DNA of 64,000 nt. Origin: Prosthecodimorpha hirschii (GTDB lineage: Bacteria; Pseudomonadota; Alphaproteobacteria; Rhizobiales; Ancalomicrobiaceae). The DNA is taken from the NCBI RefSeq assembly GCF_001305515.1, contig NZ_LJYW01000001.1, positions 1 through 64,000 of the forward strand. The letters run 5' to 3'. The translations under genes were made by a program, and so were the position numbers. This document shows positions 36,382-45,231 of this stretch, piece after piece (within the stretch, counting starts at the first letter, position 1; each line of letters begins with the position of its first letter). The notes beneath the pieces were generated by a model. The model worked only from the letters and a program-made list of their open reading frames with translations, did no database searches and was not told the origin of the DNA.

Positions 36382-37629
36382 ATGCTCACCGACATGGCCA
36401 TCAAGAGGCTGAAACCAAAGGAAAAATTGTACAATGTGGCCGACCGTGACGGTAAGTAGGTTTCCGTCGCCACGACAAGCTAAATCACTTTCCGATACGA
36501 CGACCGTCTGAACGGTCGCCGGGAGACGCTGACGATCGGCCGCTATGGCGCCGATGGCCTCACGCTCGCCGAGGCTCGCAAGCGCTGCATCGCCGCCCGC
36601 ACGCAATTGGCGGAGGGGCTTTCCCCGGTCCAAGAGAAGCAACGTGACAAGCGGCGCAAGGCCATGGAGCGCAGCTTCGGCGCGGTGAGCGGCATATGGA
36701 TCAAGGAAGCGCGCATGGCGGAAAGCACCCGCTCGATGCGCAAGGCGATCCTCGATCGCGACATTCTCCCCGCCTGGTAGAACCGCCTTTTGACCGAGGT
36801 GACGCCGGACGATCTCCGACAGCTCTGTGCCAAGGTGAAAGAGCGCGGCGCCCCGGCGACCGCCGTCCACGCCCGCGACATCGTCTAACAGATCTTCGCC
36901 TTCGCCATCCTGCACGGCGAGAAGGTGCCGAACCCGGCCGACGAAGTGGGGCCTGCCTCGATCGCGACCTTCCAGCCGAAGGACCGAGCGCTGTCGCCGG
37001 CTGAGATCAAGATCATGCTGCTTGAGATCGAGCACGTGCGGACGCTGCCGACCATACGTCTCGGCCTGCGTCTGATCCTGCTCACCATGGTCCGCAAGAG
37101 CGAGCTGCAGGACGCCGTCTGGGACGAGGTGGATTTCGAGAACGCCGTCTGGACCATCCCGAAGGAGCGCATGAAGCGATCGAAAGCGCACAACGTCTAC
37201 CTGTCGCAACAGTCGCTCGACATCCTGATCGCGCTCAAGACCTGCGCCGGCAACTCGCGCTACCTGCTGCCGTCCCGCTACGACGCCGACGCCCCCATGT
37301 CGCGCGCAACCTTCAATCGCGTCAGCACGGCTGTCGTGGCGCGGGCAAAGAAGGAGGGGCTGCCGTTGGAGCCCTTCACGGTCCACGACCTGCGCCGGAC
37401 CGGCTCGACGCTCCTGAACGAGATGGGCTTCAACAGCGACTGGATCGAGAAGTGCCTCGCCCACGAGGACGGGCGCTCGTCGCGCGGCGTCTACAACAAG
37501 GCGGAATACGAACCGCAGCGCCGCCACATGCTCCAGGAATGGGCCGACATGAATGATGCGTGGGTGAACGGAGTGAAGCGCGTGCCGACGCTGTTGCCGG
37601 CATCGATGGTGTTTATGGGCGGCGATTGA
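36382..37629 (+). pseudogene. Tyrosine recombinase (DUF4102-type ICE integrase) with four in-frame stop codons
   Basis: ATG 36382 opens a single reading frame of 416 codons that stays in register to 37629 but is cut by TAG 36457, TAA 36481, TAG 36778 and TAA 36886. Between the stops the sequence is clearly integrase: 'MLTDMAIKRLKPKEKLY', 'FRYDDRLNGRRETLTIGRYG', 'LLTEVTPDDLRQLCAKVKER'. The catalytic half (from GTG 36925) is intact, with the first Arg in 'LTMVRKSELQDAVWDEV', 'FTVHDLRRTGSTLLNEMG' (H-x-x-R) and a tyrosine in 'GVYNKAEYE'. Family sequences usually have Lys, Gln, Arg or Tyr where the stops fall. The N-terminal DNA-binding half cannot be made, so the element is probably unable to excise by itself. 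Confidence 0.85.
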
Positions 37630-37733
37630 GAATCGGGCAAAACTCGAAGCGCCGGACTTTTTGGCATTTCCTCAGCTAGACTGTTACGTCCGGGATGGGA
37701 CCGGTGGCGGACTGGCAACTTTCGGATGGATTG

Positions 37734-39143
37734 CTAAGGTGACCGTGGGACGACCGGCGGCGCCGACTGCTGAAGCCTCCAAGCGAGCAGAGCTTCCACG
37801 GTATCATCCCCTGCGCCAGCAGCCCCATAGACGTCGACCGCTTCCGAGAAGGCTATGAGAAGGAACCGTGCTAGCTGTTCCGCAGTCGCGATGTTGACCT
37901 CGACACTACCCTTACCGTCTGGAAGTTCAGTATGTAGCGTCGGCCAAGTGCCGTGCAGCACGCGGCTGCGCGACGTGACGATTGATGCCGCCAACTGGTC
38001 CGCTGTGATGCCACCGATGTCGTCGTCCCTCTTCTTTCCGAAGAACGCCTCCAGGCCCTGAAGCAACCGCTTCTTGCTGCCGCTCGAGTTCTCGGAGCGG
38101 AAGAGCACCTCGATGGTCGTCTCGAACTTGGCGATGGCTACGGTGTCTAGCGGCTCCGCTACCGCCTCATGATACCAGTAGGCGGCATTGCACCACGTCT
38201 CGTCGAGTGCGGGTCGGACGCCACTTCCGTCGACGTAGCTTTGCAGGCGGCTGCCCATCGATTCCACTGCGGGAGCACACTGCCTCAGTGCTATCTCCAG
38301 CGCACCTGGACCGAATGCGCGACCGGGCTCGTCATTCTGAGTATCCGGCGACACGGTGCCGTCGGTGGTTGAGAGCCGTGCCCACCAGACTGGCGCCGCC
38401 CGCGACGTGGCGCGCGATGCGCGCTTGAACATCCCCGGCGGAGTGAGGAGTTGGACGATCGCGAGCGCCACGTCGACGGCGATGTCCGCGGTCAGGTTGG
38501 ACTGGGTTTTCTCCCGCCCAGGGATGGAGACCTCAGCGATGGTCCCCGCGTTCCGCATCCCCGCGATCCTGAGGAGGTCGCCGATGTGGATTTCCGCAAG
38601 GCTGGACATCGCACCCTCGCCGACCGGCCAGACGTCCTCTCTCTTGAGGCCCAAGTCTTCGACGGGGATCTCGTTGAAGGGATAGAAGCGCACGGGTCCG
38701 ATTGAGAATGCCTCGGTCGGCCACGCGTTCACGGTGCATGGAATGTAGTGAGTCCGAACGAGATCCTGCGAGGCGAACCACGCACTGATCTTTTCATCGA
38801 ACTCGGCGATCTCGCGGTCGGTGAGTGGGCCAGCGGGTCGTTCCGCCCATATGGCGATGGCGAGTTGGGCGAGCGCCTTCGCTAGCGACTGTCGGCTGAC
38901 AGACCGGGCTCCGTATTCGCTTCGAGGCCGCAGGTCACCGGCGAGCTGCGAGAGTGCAAGCATTCCGGCCCGCGTGAATCCGGATGCGGCTTCCAGGCGG
39001 AGATTGATCGACGTCTCGACCAATCCCTCTCCGTGGAGGAAGTCGTGCAGGTCACGATCGTCCATCGGCCGCTTAGATGGCAGCTTCAGGTTCTTGAACT
39101 CCAGGTGGGCCTTGCGGAGAAAAGCGATTTCGGACGGCGTCAT
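37734..39143 (-). CDS. HEPN-like (ApeA-type) protein, possible defence gene
   Basis: 469 residues from ATG 39143. The N-terminal 300 residues carry no motif that I recognise. The C-terminal third is helical and contains 'IVTSRSRVLHGTWP', an R-x4-H motif followed by Gly in the position of the HEPN RNase signature, as in Apea-HEPN proteins ('R-x-x-I/L-x-H-G'). HEPN ribonucleases act in toxin and abortive-infection systems. It stands alone, opposite to the integrase, with no antitoxin-like partner beside it. The overall call is by motif and mobile-element context only. Confidence 0.5.
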   Translation of the reverse strand: MTPSEIAFLRKAHLEFKNLKLPSKRPMDDRDLHDFLHGEGLVETSINLRLEAASGFTRAGMLALSQLAGDLRPRSEYGARSVSRQSLAKALAQLAIAIWAERPAGPLTDREIAEFDEKISAWFASQDLVRTHYIPCTVNAWPTEAFSIGPVRFYPFNEIPVEDLGLKREDVWPVGEGAMSSLAEIHIGDLLRIAGMRNAGTIAEVSIPGREKTQSNLTADIAVDVALAIVQLLTPPGMFKRASRATSRAAPVWWARLSTTDGTVSPDTQNDEPGRAFGPGALEIALRQCAPAVESMGSRLQSYVDGSGVRPALDETWCNAAYWYHEAVAEPLDTVAIAKFETTIEVLFRSENSSGSKKRLLQGLEAFFGKKRDDDIGGITADQLAASIVTSRSRVLHGTWPTLHTELPDGKGSVEVNIATAEQLARFLLIAFSEAVDVYGAAGAGDDTVEALLAWRLQQSAPPVVPRSP

Positions 39144-39485
39144 GGTAATAATCTGTAGTCGGTCGCTGCGCAGTGGCCAAGCACTCTTACGAACAGACTG
39201 CCGACGGTCTTCGGGAAACTCATCGGACTACCTCTCCTGGCCGTCCGCACCGGCTGGTGGACTGAGCACAATGACGCTACGGGGGCGCGGGTTGGCGACA
39301 TCCAAGCCGATGACCTGGACTCACGACCGCTTTTAGTATCGACGGTCAAAGTGAACGACAGGGATTGAGTTGCAAAGCCGAACGCCCACTATCAAAGCGC
39401 CGACCAAGGCCCACTCTGGCGCCAGCTGAACGTCGATCTGGCTGGCCACTCCTTTCGAACCACCGGCAGGAAAATGTAGTTCCGT
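39144..39485. other. Gap between HEPN-like and AlpA-like genes
   Basis: About 340 bp of mobile-element DNA. Short ORFs on both strands overlap each other and show no recognisable protein, so I see no supported gene. It contains the HEPN-like gene's upstream region. Confidence 0.4.
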
Positions 39486-39869
39486 TCATCCAAGCTGATT
39501 TGGGGGCTTGACCGGTCGGGTGCGGCGTTGACGAACATCCGGCGCCGGTGCTTTGCGCAAGGCGTCTGTCTCCGATGCGTGGCGTCGTCCGTCGAGCCAT
39601 GCTCCGACCTCGGCCAGATCCCACACAACGCAGCGCGGCGTCAGGAAGAAGCGCTTGGGAAACTCGCCGCGCTGTTCCATCTCGTAGATCGTCGTGTCCG
39701 CGAGCGGCACGATCTTGCGAAGCTCCGGGCGACGGATCACGCGCTTGGACAGGGCAGCGGGCGGCTGAAACCGCTTGGAGCTGCTCTCGGCGGGATCGCT
39801 GGTGGATGGCTGCGCAGTGTCTGAGGCCAAGGTCCGATCTTCTCGAGAAATCGTCTGTTCGCGTTTCAT
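39486..39869 (-). CDS. AlpA-family HTH regulator / excisionase-like protein
   Basis: 127 residues from ATG 39869 (MKREQTISRED). The core (about residues 40-95) matches AlpA/MerR-like HTH: 'VIRRPELRKIVPLADTTIYE', then 'RGEFPKRFFLTPRCVVWDL' and 'EVGAWLDGRR', the standard 'P-x-x-x-x-L-x-x-R-x-x-x-W-x-x-x-E-V-x-x-W' pattern. An unstructured Arg/Pro-rich tail follows. In alphaproteobacterial ICEs AlpA proteins activate integrase or excision functions. The open frame upstream to 39992 lacks homology. Confidence 0.8.
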   Translation of the reverse strand: MKREQTISREDRTLASDTAQPSTSDPAESSSKRFQPPAALSKRVIRRPELRKIVPLADTTIYEMEQRGEFPKRFFLTPRCVVWDLAEVGAWLDGRRHASETDALRKAPAPDVRQRRTRPVKPPNQLG

Positions 39870-40229
39870 GTCGATCGCCTTCGATCGCAGTGGAATGACT
39901 GCGACCAAGGTGATGCATGTTGCCCGTGCGTTGAAGACATCAGGCGTCGACGTGCGGGAAACGGCGGCCATCGCGCGGGAATCGGAAGGCAATCGCGACC
40001 GACGCTACGCCCCTTGCTCCCCAAAGCCCGTTGCGTCCTTTCCTGAGTGCACTGTGCCTGTGGCCTTCGATATTTCCCTCTCGACGAGTTCCGGTAACGC
40101 TGGCCGCCGCCGCGGCGCGGTCAAGCCCGGCCCGCACCGGACCGTGTAGGGCCTGACCGCGCCGCTCGATTGCGCCGGCCGAACGCCTCCTCGCCCTCGA
40201 TCGGAGGGTGACATCGAAGGGAGGCCGAC

Positions 40230-40583
40230 ATGGCCGCAGCGCTCGTCACCGACGAACTCTATGCCCGGCTTCTCGCCAATGGCGCTCGCAGCGCCGCCGG
40301 CGAGGACATCGATCCGCGCCCCGTCGTCAAACTTTTCACACCCGACGCCGGCGCCACCTGGCTTCTCACCGAAGCCGATCCCGAAGACCCTGACCGTCTG
40401 TTCGGCCTCTGCGATCTCGGCGTTGGCGAACCCGAGCTCGGTTACGTCAGCCTCGCCGAAATCCGATCGGTGCGCGGACGGCTTCGACTTTCGGTCGAGC
40501 GTGACCTCCACTTCAAGGCCGAGCATCCGTTGAGCTGGTACGCCCGGCGCGCCCGCCAATCCGGCAGGATAGTCACCGACTGA
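40230..40583 (+). CDS. DUF2958 domain protein of the ICE
   Basis: 117 residues from ATG 40230, with GGGAGG about 8 bp upstream. It matches the DUF2958 family: 'LVTDELYARLLANG', 'PVVKLFTPDAGATWLLTE', 'LFGLCDLGVGEPELGYVSL', then 'LSVERDLHFKAEHPLSWYA'. Function is unknown; it is a constant accessory gene of conjugative elements in alphaproteobacteria, usually near parB and DUF736, as here. A strong hairpin terminator follows. Confidence 0.85.
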   Translation: MAAALVTDELYARLLANGARSAAGEDIDPRPVVKLFTPDAGATWLLTEADPEDPDRLFGLCDLGVGEPELGYVSLAEIRSVRGRLRLSVERDLHFKAEHPLSWYARRARQSGRIVTD

Positions 40584-40595
40584 CGATCGCAATTG

Positions 40596-40619
40596 CGCCC
40601 CGCCTTCGGGCGGGGCGCT
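40596..40619 (+). terminator. Terminator hairpin after DUF2958 gene
   Basis: GCGCCCCGCC and GGCGGGGCGC form a perfect 10-bp stem with a stable TTCG tetraloop, 12 bp after the stop codon. The tail is TTCGG, not a T-run. Confidence 0.7.
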
Positions 40620-40991
40620 TCGGCGTCCCATGCACCTGTCGTCCAGAAATGCGGAGATCAGGATAGACGGCTTTCAGGCTTGGCGGTTTTGCACATCCTG
40701 ATCCGGTCATCATGCCTGGCACCCGCTTTCGCTCACGCCGGGCCGGTTGCTTGGGGGCGCTGCCCCCTGGCGCGGCGCAAGGGATCGCTGACGCTCGGCC
40801 GGGACGGTCTCCCCGACCTTCCGCGCGGATGCGTGTTCCACACTCACACCAATGGTTTCGATCCGCTTGTGCAGGCCGGGTGATCCCCCTCCGTTCCGGC
40901 CGCCCTTGCACCTTGCACCCCCCGGTCTCGGCGACGGCCAGGGTTGTGAGCCGCAGCGCTGCGCTCCAACCCAAGCCAAAGGATCAAGACC
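40620..40991. other. Leader region upstream of parB-like gene
   Basis: About 370 bp with no supported gene. It contains a short G/C palindrome (GGGGGCGCTGCCCCC near 40754-40768) and probably holds the parB promoter. Analogous leaders precede this gene in related elements. Confidence 0.45.
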
Positions 40992-43004
40992 ATGACCGAC
41001 ACCATCGAAACGAGTGCCACGATTTCCGAAGCCTCCGCCGTCGAGAACGGCGCGGTGCTGTTCGTGCCGTTGAACAAGCTGAAGAAGTCGCCCCGCAACG
41101 CCCGCAAGACCCCGCACAGCGAAGCCCATATCGAGGCGCTGGCGGCCAGCATCGCCGCCAAGGGAATGCTGCAAAATCTGGTGGTGGAGCCGGAAACGAA
41201 CGCGGAGGGCGAACCGACCGGCTTCTATTTCGTCACCATCGGCGAAGGCCGCAGGCTGGCGCAGTTGCTGCGCGTAAAGCGCAAGCAGATCAAGAAGTCC
41301 GAGCCAATTCGCTGCGTTCTGGATACCGAGAACGACGCGACGGAAATCAGCCTCGACGAGAACGTCACCCGCGAGGCGATGCACCCCGCCGACCAGTTCG
41401 AGCGCTTCCGCGAGCTGGCTGAAGATCGCGGATGGGGCGCGGAGGAAATCGCCGCCCGGTTCGGCGTGACCGCCCATGTCGTCAGACAGCGGCTTCGCCT
41501 CGGTGCGGTCAGTCCCAAGCTGATGCAGGTTTATCAGGAGGGCGGCTTGTCGCTGGATCAGTTGATGGCCTTCGCCATTACCGAAGACCATGACCGGCAG
41601 GAGCAGGTCTACGAGAGCCTGTCTTGGAACCGCGAGCCTTCGATCATCCGGCGCGACCTGACCAGGATGAATGTCGCGGCGACCGACCGACGCGCGATCT
41701 TCGTCGGCTCGGACGCTTATGCCGAAGCGGGCGGCACCATCATCCGCGACCTCTTCACCGAGGATCGGGGCGGCTATTTCGAAGACGCCACGCTGCTGGA
41801 CAGGCTGGTCATCGACAAGCTGGAAGGCATCGCGGCGCGAGTACAGGCAGCCGAAGGATGGAAGTGGGCTTCCGTTCATATCGACTTCCCCCACGCGCAC
41901 GGGATGCGACGGACCTATCCGCATCCGGTCGACCTGTCGGAGGAAGACGCTGCGGCCTATGGCGCGGCGCAGGAGGAGTACGACCGCCTGTCGTCGGAGT
42001 ACGAAGGTTACGAGGAACTGCCCGACGAGGTGGATCGGCGGTTCGGTGAGCTTGAAGCGGAGATCGAACGGATCGACGCCAAGCGCCACGCCTATGACAC
42101 CGACGAGATCGCGCGCGGTGGCGTGTTCGTCATCCTGAACCACGACGGCACGGCCCGTATCGAACGCGGCTTCATCTGGGCCGAAGACGAGGCCCCGAAA
42201 TCGTCGGACGTGGAGGGGGCGGCCATCGCGGAAGATGGCGAAATCGTCGGGGATGAGGGAAGCTGTGAGGATGCCCAACCACAGCCGGACGATGAGGACG
42301 CCGGGGATGCGGGTAAGCCGCTGTCGGACCTTCTCATCCGCGACCTGACCGCCCATCGCACCCTGGGTCTACGTCTCGCCCTCGGCGAGCAGCCGGACAT
42401 GGCGCTCGTCGCCGTGGTCCATGCACTGGCGGCGCAGACCTTCTATCGCGGCGGGGAAGCGTCGTGCCTCGAAATCCGGTTGACCAGCGCCTATCTCGCC
42501 TCCCACGCCGACGGGATCGAGGATACGCCTGTCGCAAAGGCGCTGGCGGATCGTCATACCGGATGGGCGTCGGATATGCTGCGCGATGTGGCGGACCTTT
42601 GGGATTTCGTCACCGGTCTGGACCATGCAAGCCTGATGGCCTTGCTTGCCCATTGCGCCGCGCCGACCGTCAATGCCGTTCGCGTGCCATGGGAGCAGAG
42701 GCCGGACGCCCGCGCGACAGCGGAAAAGCTGGCAAGCGTGGTGACGCTGGACATGACGGCGCACTGGACCCCGACCGTTCAGAGCTATCTCGGTCGCGTG
42801 ACCAAGGCGCATATCCTCGCCGTCGTGCAGGAAGGTGTCGGTGATGAAGCCGCCGAGCGGATCGCGGGTTTGAAGAAGGCAGAGATGGCGCAGGCTGCCG
42901 AACAGCTTCTGGCTGGAACCGGCTGGTTGCCGCCCGTACTGCGCACTGCAAGGCCCGCGTCGCTGGACGCGGAGCCGGAAACGTTTGTCCAAGCCGCTGA
43001 GTGA
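40992..43004 (+). CDS. ParB/RepB/Spo0J-like partition or nuclease-fold protein of the ICE
   Basis: 670 residues from ATG 40992. Residues about 20-110 are the ParB N-terminal domain ('LFVPLNKLKKSPRNARKT', 'LAASIAAKGMLQNLVVEPE', 'FYFVTIGEGRRLAQLLRV'). An HTH follows ('HPADQFERFRELAEDRG', 'EEIAARFGVTAHVVRQRL'), then an acidic linker (about 395-440) and a helical C-terminus. Long ParB proteins of this kind are typical ICE or plasmid genes in alphaproteobacteria and may act in maintenance or regulation of transfer. The gene looks intact. No parA neighbours it. Confidence 0.85.
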   Translation: MTDTIETSATISEASAVENGAVLFVPLNKLKKSPRNARKTPHSEAHIEALAASIAAKGMLQNLVVEPETNAEGEPTGFYFVTIGEGRRLAQLLRVKRKQIKKSEPIRCVLDTENDATEISLDENVTREAMHPADQFERFRELAEDRGWGAEEIAARFGVTAHVVRQRLRLGAVSPKLMQVYQEGGLSLDQLMAFAITEDHDRQEQVYESLSWNREPSIIRRDLTRMNVAATDRRAIFVGSDAYAEAGGTIIRDLFTEDRGGYFEDATLLDRLVIDKLEGIAARVQAAEGWKWASVHIDFPHAHGMRRTYPHPVDLSEEDAAAYGAAQEEYDRLSSEYEGYEELPDEVDRRFGELEAEIERIDAKRHAYDTDEIARGGVFVILNHDGTARIERGFIWAEDEAPKSSDVEGAAIAEDGEIVGDEGSCEDAQPQPDDEDAGDAGKPLSDLLIRDLTAHRTLGLRLALGEQPDMALVAVVHALAAQTFYRGGEASCLEIRLTSAYLASHADGIEDTPVAKALADRHTGWASDMLRDVADLWDFVTGLDHASLMALLAHCAAPTVNAVRVPWEQRPDARATAEKLASVVTLDMTAHWTPTVQSYLGRVTKAHILAVVQEGVGDEAAERIAGLKKAEMAQAAEQLLAGTGWLPPVLRTARPASLDAEPETFVQAAE

Positions 43005-43060
43005 GGACGAGCCGGGACCATGCGAACGGTCCCGGCCACCTCCCCGTCCAACACGAAATT

Positions 43061-43090
43061 CCGGTCGCGCGGCGTTCTCCGCGCGACCGG
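43061..43090 (+). terminator. Terminator hairpin after parB-like gene
   Basis: CCGGTCGCGCGG (43061-43072) and CCGCGCGACCGG (43079-43090) form a perfect 12-bp stem with a 6-nt loop. A smaller 8-bp hairpin (CCGGGACC/GGTCCCGG, 43012-43035) precedes it. Confidence 0.7.
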
Positions 43091-43135
43091 TTGACCTCGA
43101 CTGTCCGCTGACGGCAACCGTCATTACGGTTATGG

Positions 43136-43382
43136 AGATCTTCGGTGCGCGCGACCAGACATAGGCGGAGGCCTCGGTGCTTTCGTCAACCTCGGGAAAG
43201 GTCTTTCCCCGCCATGTCCGAGACAGCCGTTCACCAAGCCCAGCCGCAACGATATCCTCGCGGAGATCCTGCTTCAGGCCGTCGGCGGCGTCGCGCATCC
43301 CCGACGTGATGGCGCGCTCGATATCCTTCTCGGTTTCAGCAAGGGCCTTGCCGAGATCGGGACGCTGGATGGTGAAGCGCAT
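43136..43382 (-). pseudogene. Truncated phage DUF6441-like gene (5' fragment)
   Basis: Starting at ATG 43382, about 82 residues read as the N-terminus of a phage/GTA-type structural protein: 'KALAETEKDIERAITSGMR', 'KQDLREDIVAAGLGERLSR', 'WRGKTFPEV' and 'ASAYVWSRAPKI'. Similarity ends near 43136, and the frame then runs into the parB terminator region as nonsense. It is a severed gene, one of three phage fragments on this strand. Confidence 0.65.
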
Positions 43383-43514
43383 AGGTTCGATCTCAGAACT
43401 ATCATTCCTGATCTAAGAATACCTAAAAGCGATCTTGGGAACTTGACAGCAATGTGCACGAATGTCATATCCGATCCCTGGAGCAGATTTTTGCTCTGCG
43501 GATCGGAGGTGCGA

Positions 43515-43886
43515 ATGGCCGCAGTATCAACGGATCGTCTGAAGGAAGTTGTGCAACTCCTTTGGGAGGGCGTCTATGAGGCGTCGTTTCGGGGCAAATC
43601 CCGTGGGCGGTTTGCAATCACGCGCGAGCAATTGCGAGTTGCTCTGAAAGTGGAGCGGCTCCACACATCGACAGTTCGAGCGCTGCAAGACCGAGCGCTG
43701 CGCAAAGGACTAGTGATCATTGATCTCGACGACCTTTTTGCATGTGTCGAGACTAATGTCGTTCGTGGATACAGGCGTCCCCCTGCCGATCTGTTCACGC
43801 GTCTTTGCGATCAATATGTGAAGGCTACCGAAGATGAGGCCGATACGAGCGATGAGGAAATAGAGGAGGACGACGACGATGCATAG
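43515..43886 (+). CDS. Small acidic hypothetical protein, first of a coupled pair
   Basis: 123 residues from ATG 43515, preceded by CGGAGG at good spacing. The body is helical with a possible winged-helix shape ('AITREQLRVALKVERLHTS', 'ALQDRALRKGLVIIDLDD') and ends in a strongly acidic tail (D/E only for the last 12 or so). DNA is lower in GC than the ICE backbone. The last 8 bp overlap the next gene, so the two are translationally coupled. I recognise no family; a regulator or antitoxin-like role would be speculation. Confidence 0.5.
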   Translation: MAAVSTDRLKEVVQLLWEGVYEASFRGKSRGRFAITREQLRVALKVERLHTSTVRALQDRALRKGLVIIDLDDLFACVETNVVRGYRRPPADLFTRLCDQYVKATEDEADTSDEEIEEDDDDA

Positions 43887-44178
43887 AGCCAAGAAGTATG
43901 TGGCCGAGTTCAATCGTCCGCGAGGAGACAGTATCGCAGCCTGCGCAGGAAATCTCACGCAACGAGGCCTGAGTGTTACGCGTCTACCTCATCTGACAAC
44001 GATTCTGATCGAACGACCAAGTGATCTCGCCTGGTCAGATTTTAAGGCCGCCGTTCGATCTTCGCTTCAGCCAAGGCGTGGGTCAGTCGTCGTCGCGAGT
44101 TGCAGCACAGGAAGAGTTTTCGTGTGCAGCAATCGTGGAAATCGCCCCGGCAGATTTCAGCTTGTCGCTCAGCCCTAA
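43879..44178 (+). CDS. Small basic hypothetical protein, second of a coupled pair
   Basis: 99 residues from ATG 43879, overlapping the upstream gene by 8 bp. It is basic where its partner is acidic, with predicted strands ('LSVTRLPHLTTILIERP', 'GSVVVASCSTGRVFVCSN'). No membrane segment and no motif that I recognise. The acidic/basic pairing and overlap resemble toxin-antitoxin or regulator-target pairs, without further evidence. Its 3' end runs into the phage-gene fragment on the opposite strand. Confidence 0.45.
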   Translation: MHRAKKYVAEFNRPRGDSIAACAGNLTQRGLSVTRLPHLTTILIERPSDLAWSDFKAAVRSSLQPRRGSVVVASCSTGRVFVCSNRGNRPGRFQLVAQP

Positions 44179-44490
44179 ACCTTTACGGCCTCGCAGGCCG
44201 ACACGAGCTCGAGCGCATCGCCCATCGGTTCGCCGATGATCTTGAACGTCTCGGCGCCGATCAGGATCAGATCGCCCTCGGTGATCGTTGCCGCCTGCGA
44301 GCGCCGGATATCGATACCGACGGCCGGCAACACGTGCGGCTTTCACCGAATTCCGACATTCGGTCGGGCGACTTGCCGATGATACGGACGGCGACGCCAG
44401 CGCCAACGCCGCCCGCCTTCCACAGCGCGTCCTCGCCGATATTGGGATCGGCGAAGAGCGCATCGATGGCCGAAGCAAAGAGCGTCCATC
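44176..44490 (-). pseudogene. Frameshifted phage head-tail joining protein fragment
   Basis: On the minus strand the first part reads 'DALFADPNIGEDALWKAGG' and 'VAVRIIGKSPDRMSEFGE'. After a frameshift near 44330 the frame continues as 'AVGIDIRRSQAATITEGD', 'LILIGAETFKIIGEP' and 'ELVSACEAVKV'. The two halves together form one short head-tail connector-like protein. No intact start codon in good context is seen. Confidence 0.6.
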
Positions 44491-44511
44491 ACGGATCATT
44501 CGCCCGGAACG

Positions 44512-44735
44512 AGGCATTGAGCCGAGCGCGGCCGGTGGATTGCCCGCGCCGCCTGCGACCGCCGCAGCCGCGACGCCGATCAGAAGGTTGGCGGTCGTAA
44601 CCGTCGTGCAGCGCTTGTTGGTATCGTCCCAGTAGACGAGCGCGCCGACCGTCCAGGCCTGCGAGCTGATCTTGGTGAGTTCGAACACGCCCGTGGCGAC
44701 GCCGAAGAGCTGGCCGACTTTCTCGCCCGGGCCGG
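44512..44735 (-). pseudogene. DUF2190 capsid-cement protein fragment
   Basis: The minus strand encodes 'GEKVGQLFGVATGVFELTK', 'AWTVGALVYWDDTNKRC' and 'TANLLIGVAAAAVAGGAG', which match the middle of DUF2190 (phage capsid decoration) proteins. The end 'TGRARLNASFRA' appears in another frame, so there is a frameshift near 44535, and the normal N-terminus is missing. With the head-tail and DUF6441 fragments it preserves the gene order of a phage capsid module. Confidence 0.6.
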
Positions 44736-44739
44736 AAGT

Positions 44740-45231
44740 GAGGGCATGTCGGCAGTTGGTGAGAGAAGTCACGTTGCTCGGCGGACAATCGTCTCCGGCC
44801 TGCCAATGTCGGCGCTGCGAAGGAGACTAGATCCGGAAGCACCCGTGTCCCCCGTGGACGATGGCCGAGCCTTGCCATTGAGGATCAGGGGTAAGGTTGA
44901 CGCGACCGGGGGTTCGCCAGCGTTTCATGTCTGTTGCGGAGGTCGACCGCCACCAGTGTCGTGTTCTCAGGATTTTTCTGCCGAGCCGAGCCCACGGCGT
45001 CCTCGAATGGATTGGGTCTGACCGAAGACCGGCTGTGCTTCGATCGTCTTCCCGCAACGTCCGTCGCCAGCTTTTTTCCGCCGCCTTCGGCTTTGCATCG
45101 CGAGGCAAAAAAGCCGTCGCCAGCCGCCTTCCACTGCGTTTCAGCCCTCCGGGTGCGGGGCCGATCGTCCCCGGTCGCACGACCACCATCGAGGTCGCGA
45201 TAGGCGCGGCCCGAAGAACGGAGACACGACA
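44740..45231. other. Region upstream of DUF736 gene without a supported gene
   Basis: About 490 bp. Overlapping short ORFs exist on both strands but none shows recognisable protein. It lies between the phage remnants and the ICE gene and should hold the DUF736 promoter. Confidence 0.4.

Noticed and set aside
36457-36888. Stop-codon recoding (amber/ochre readthrough) in the integrase
   Set aside because: Other genes here end normally with TAG or TAA, both stop types are hit, and no readthrough context is visible; simple pseudogenisation is the better reading.
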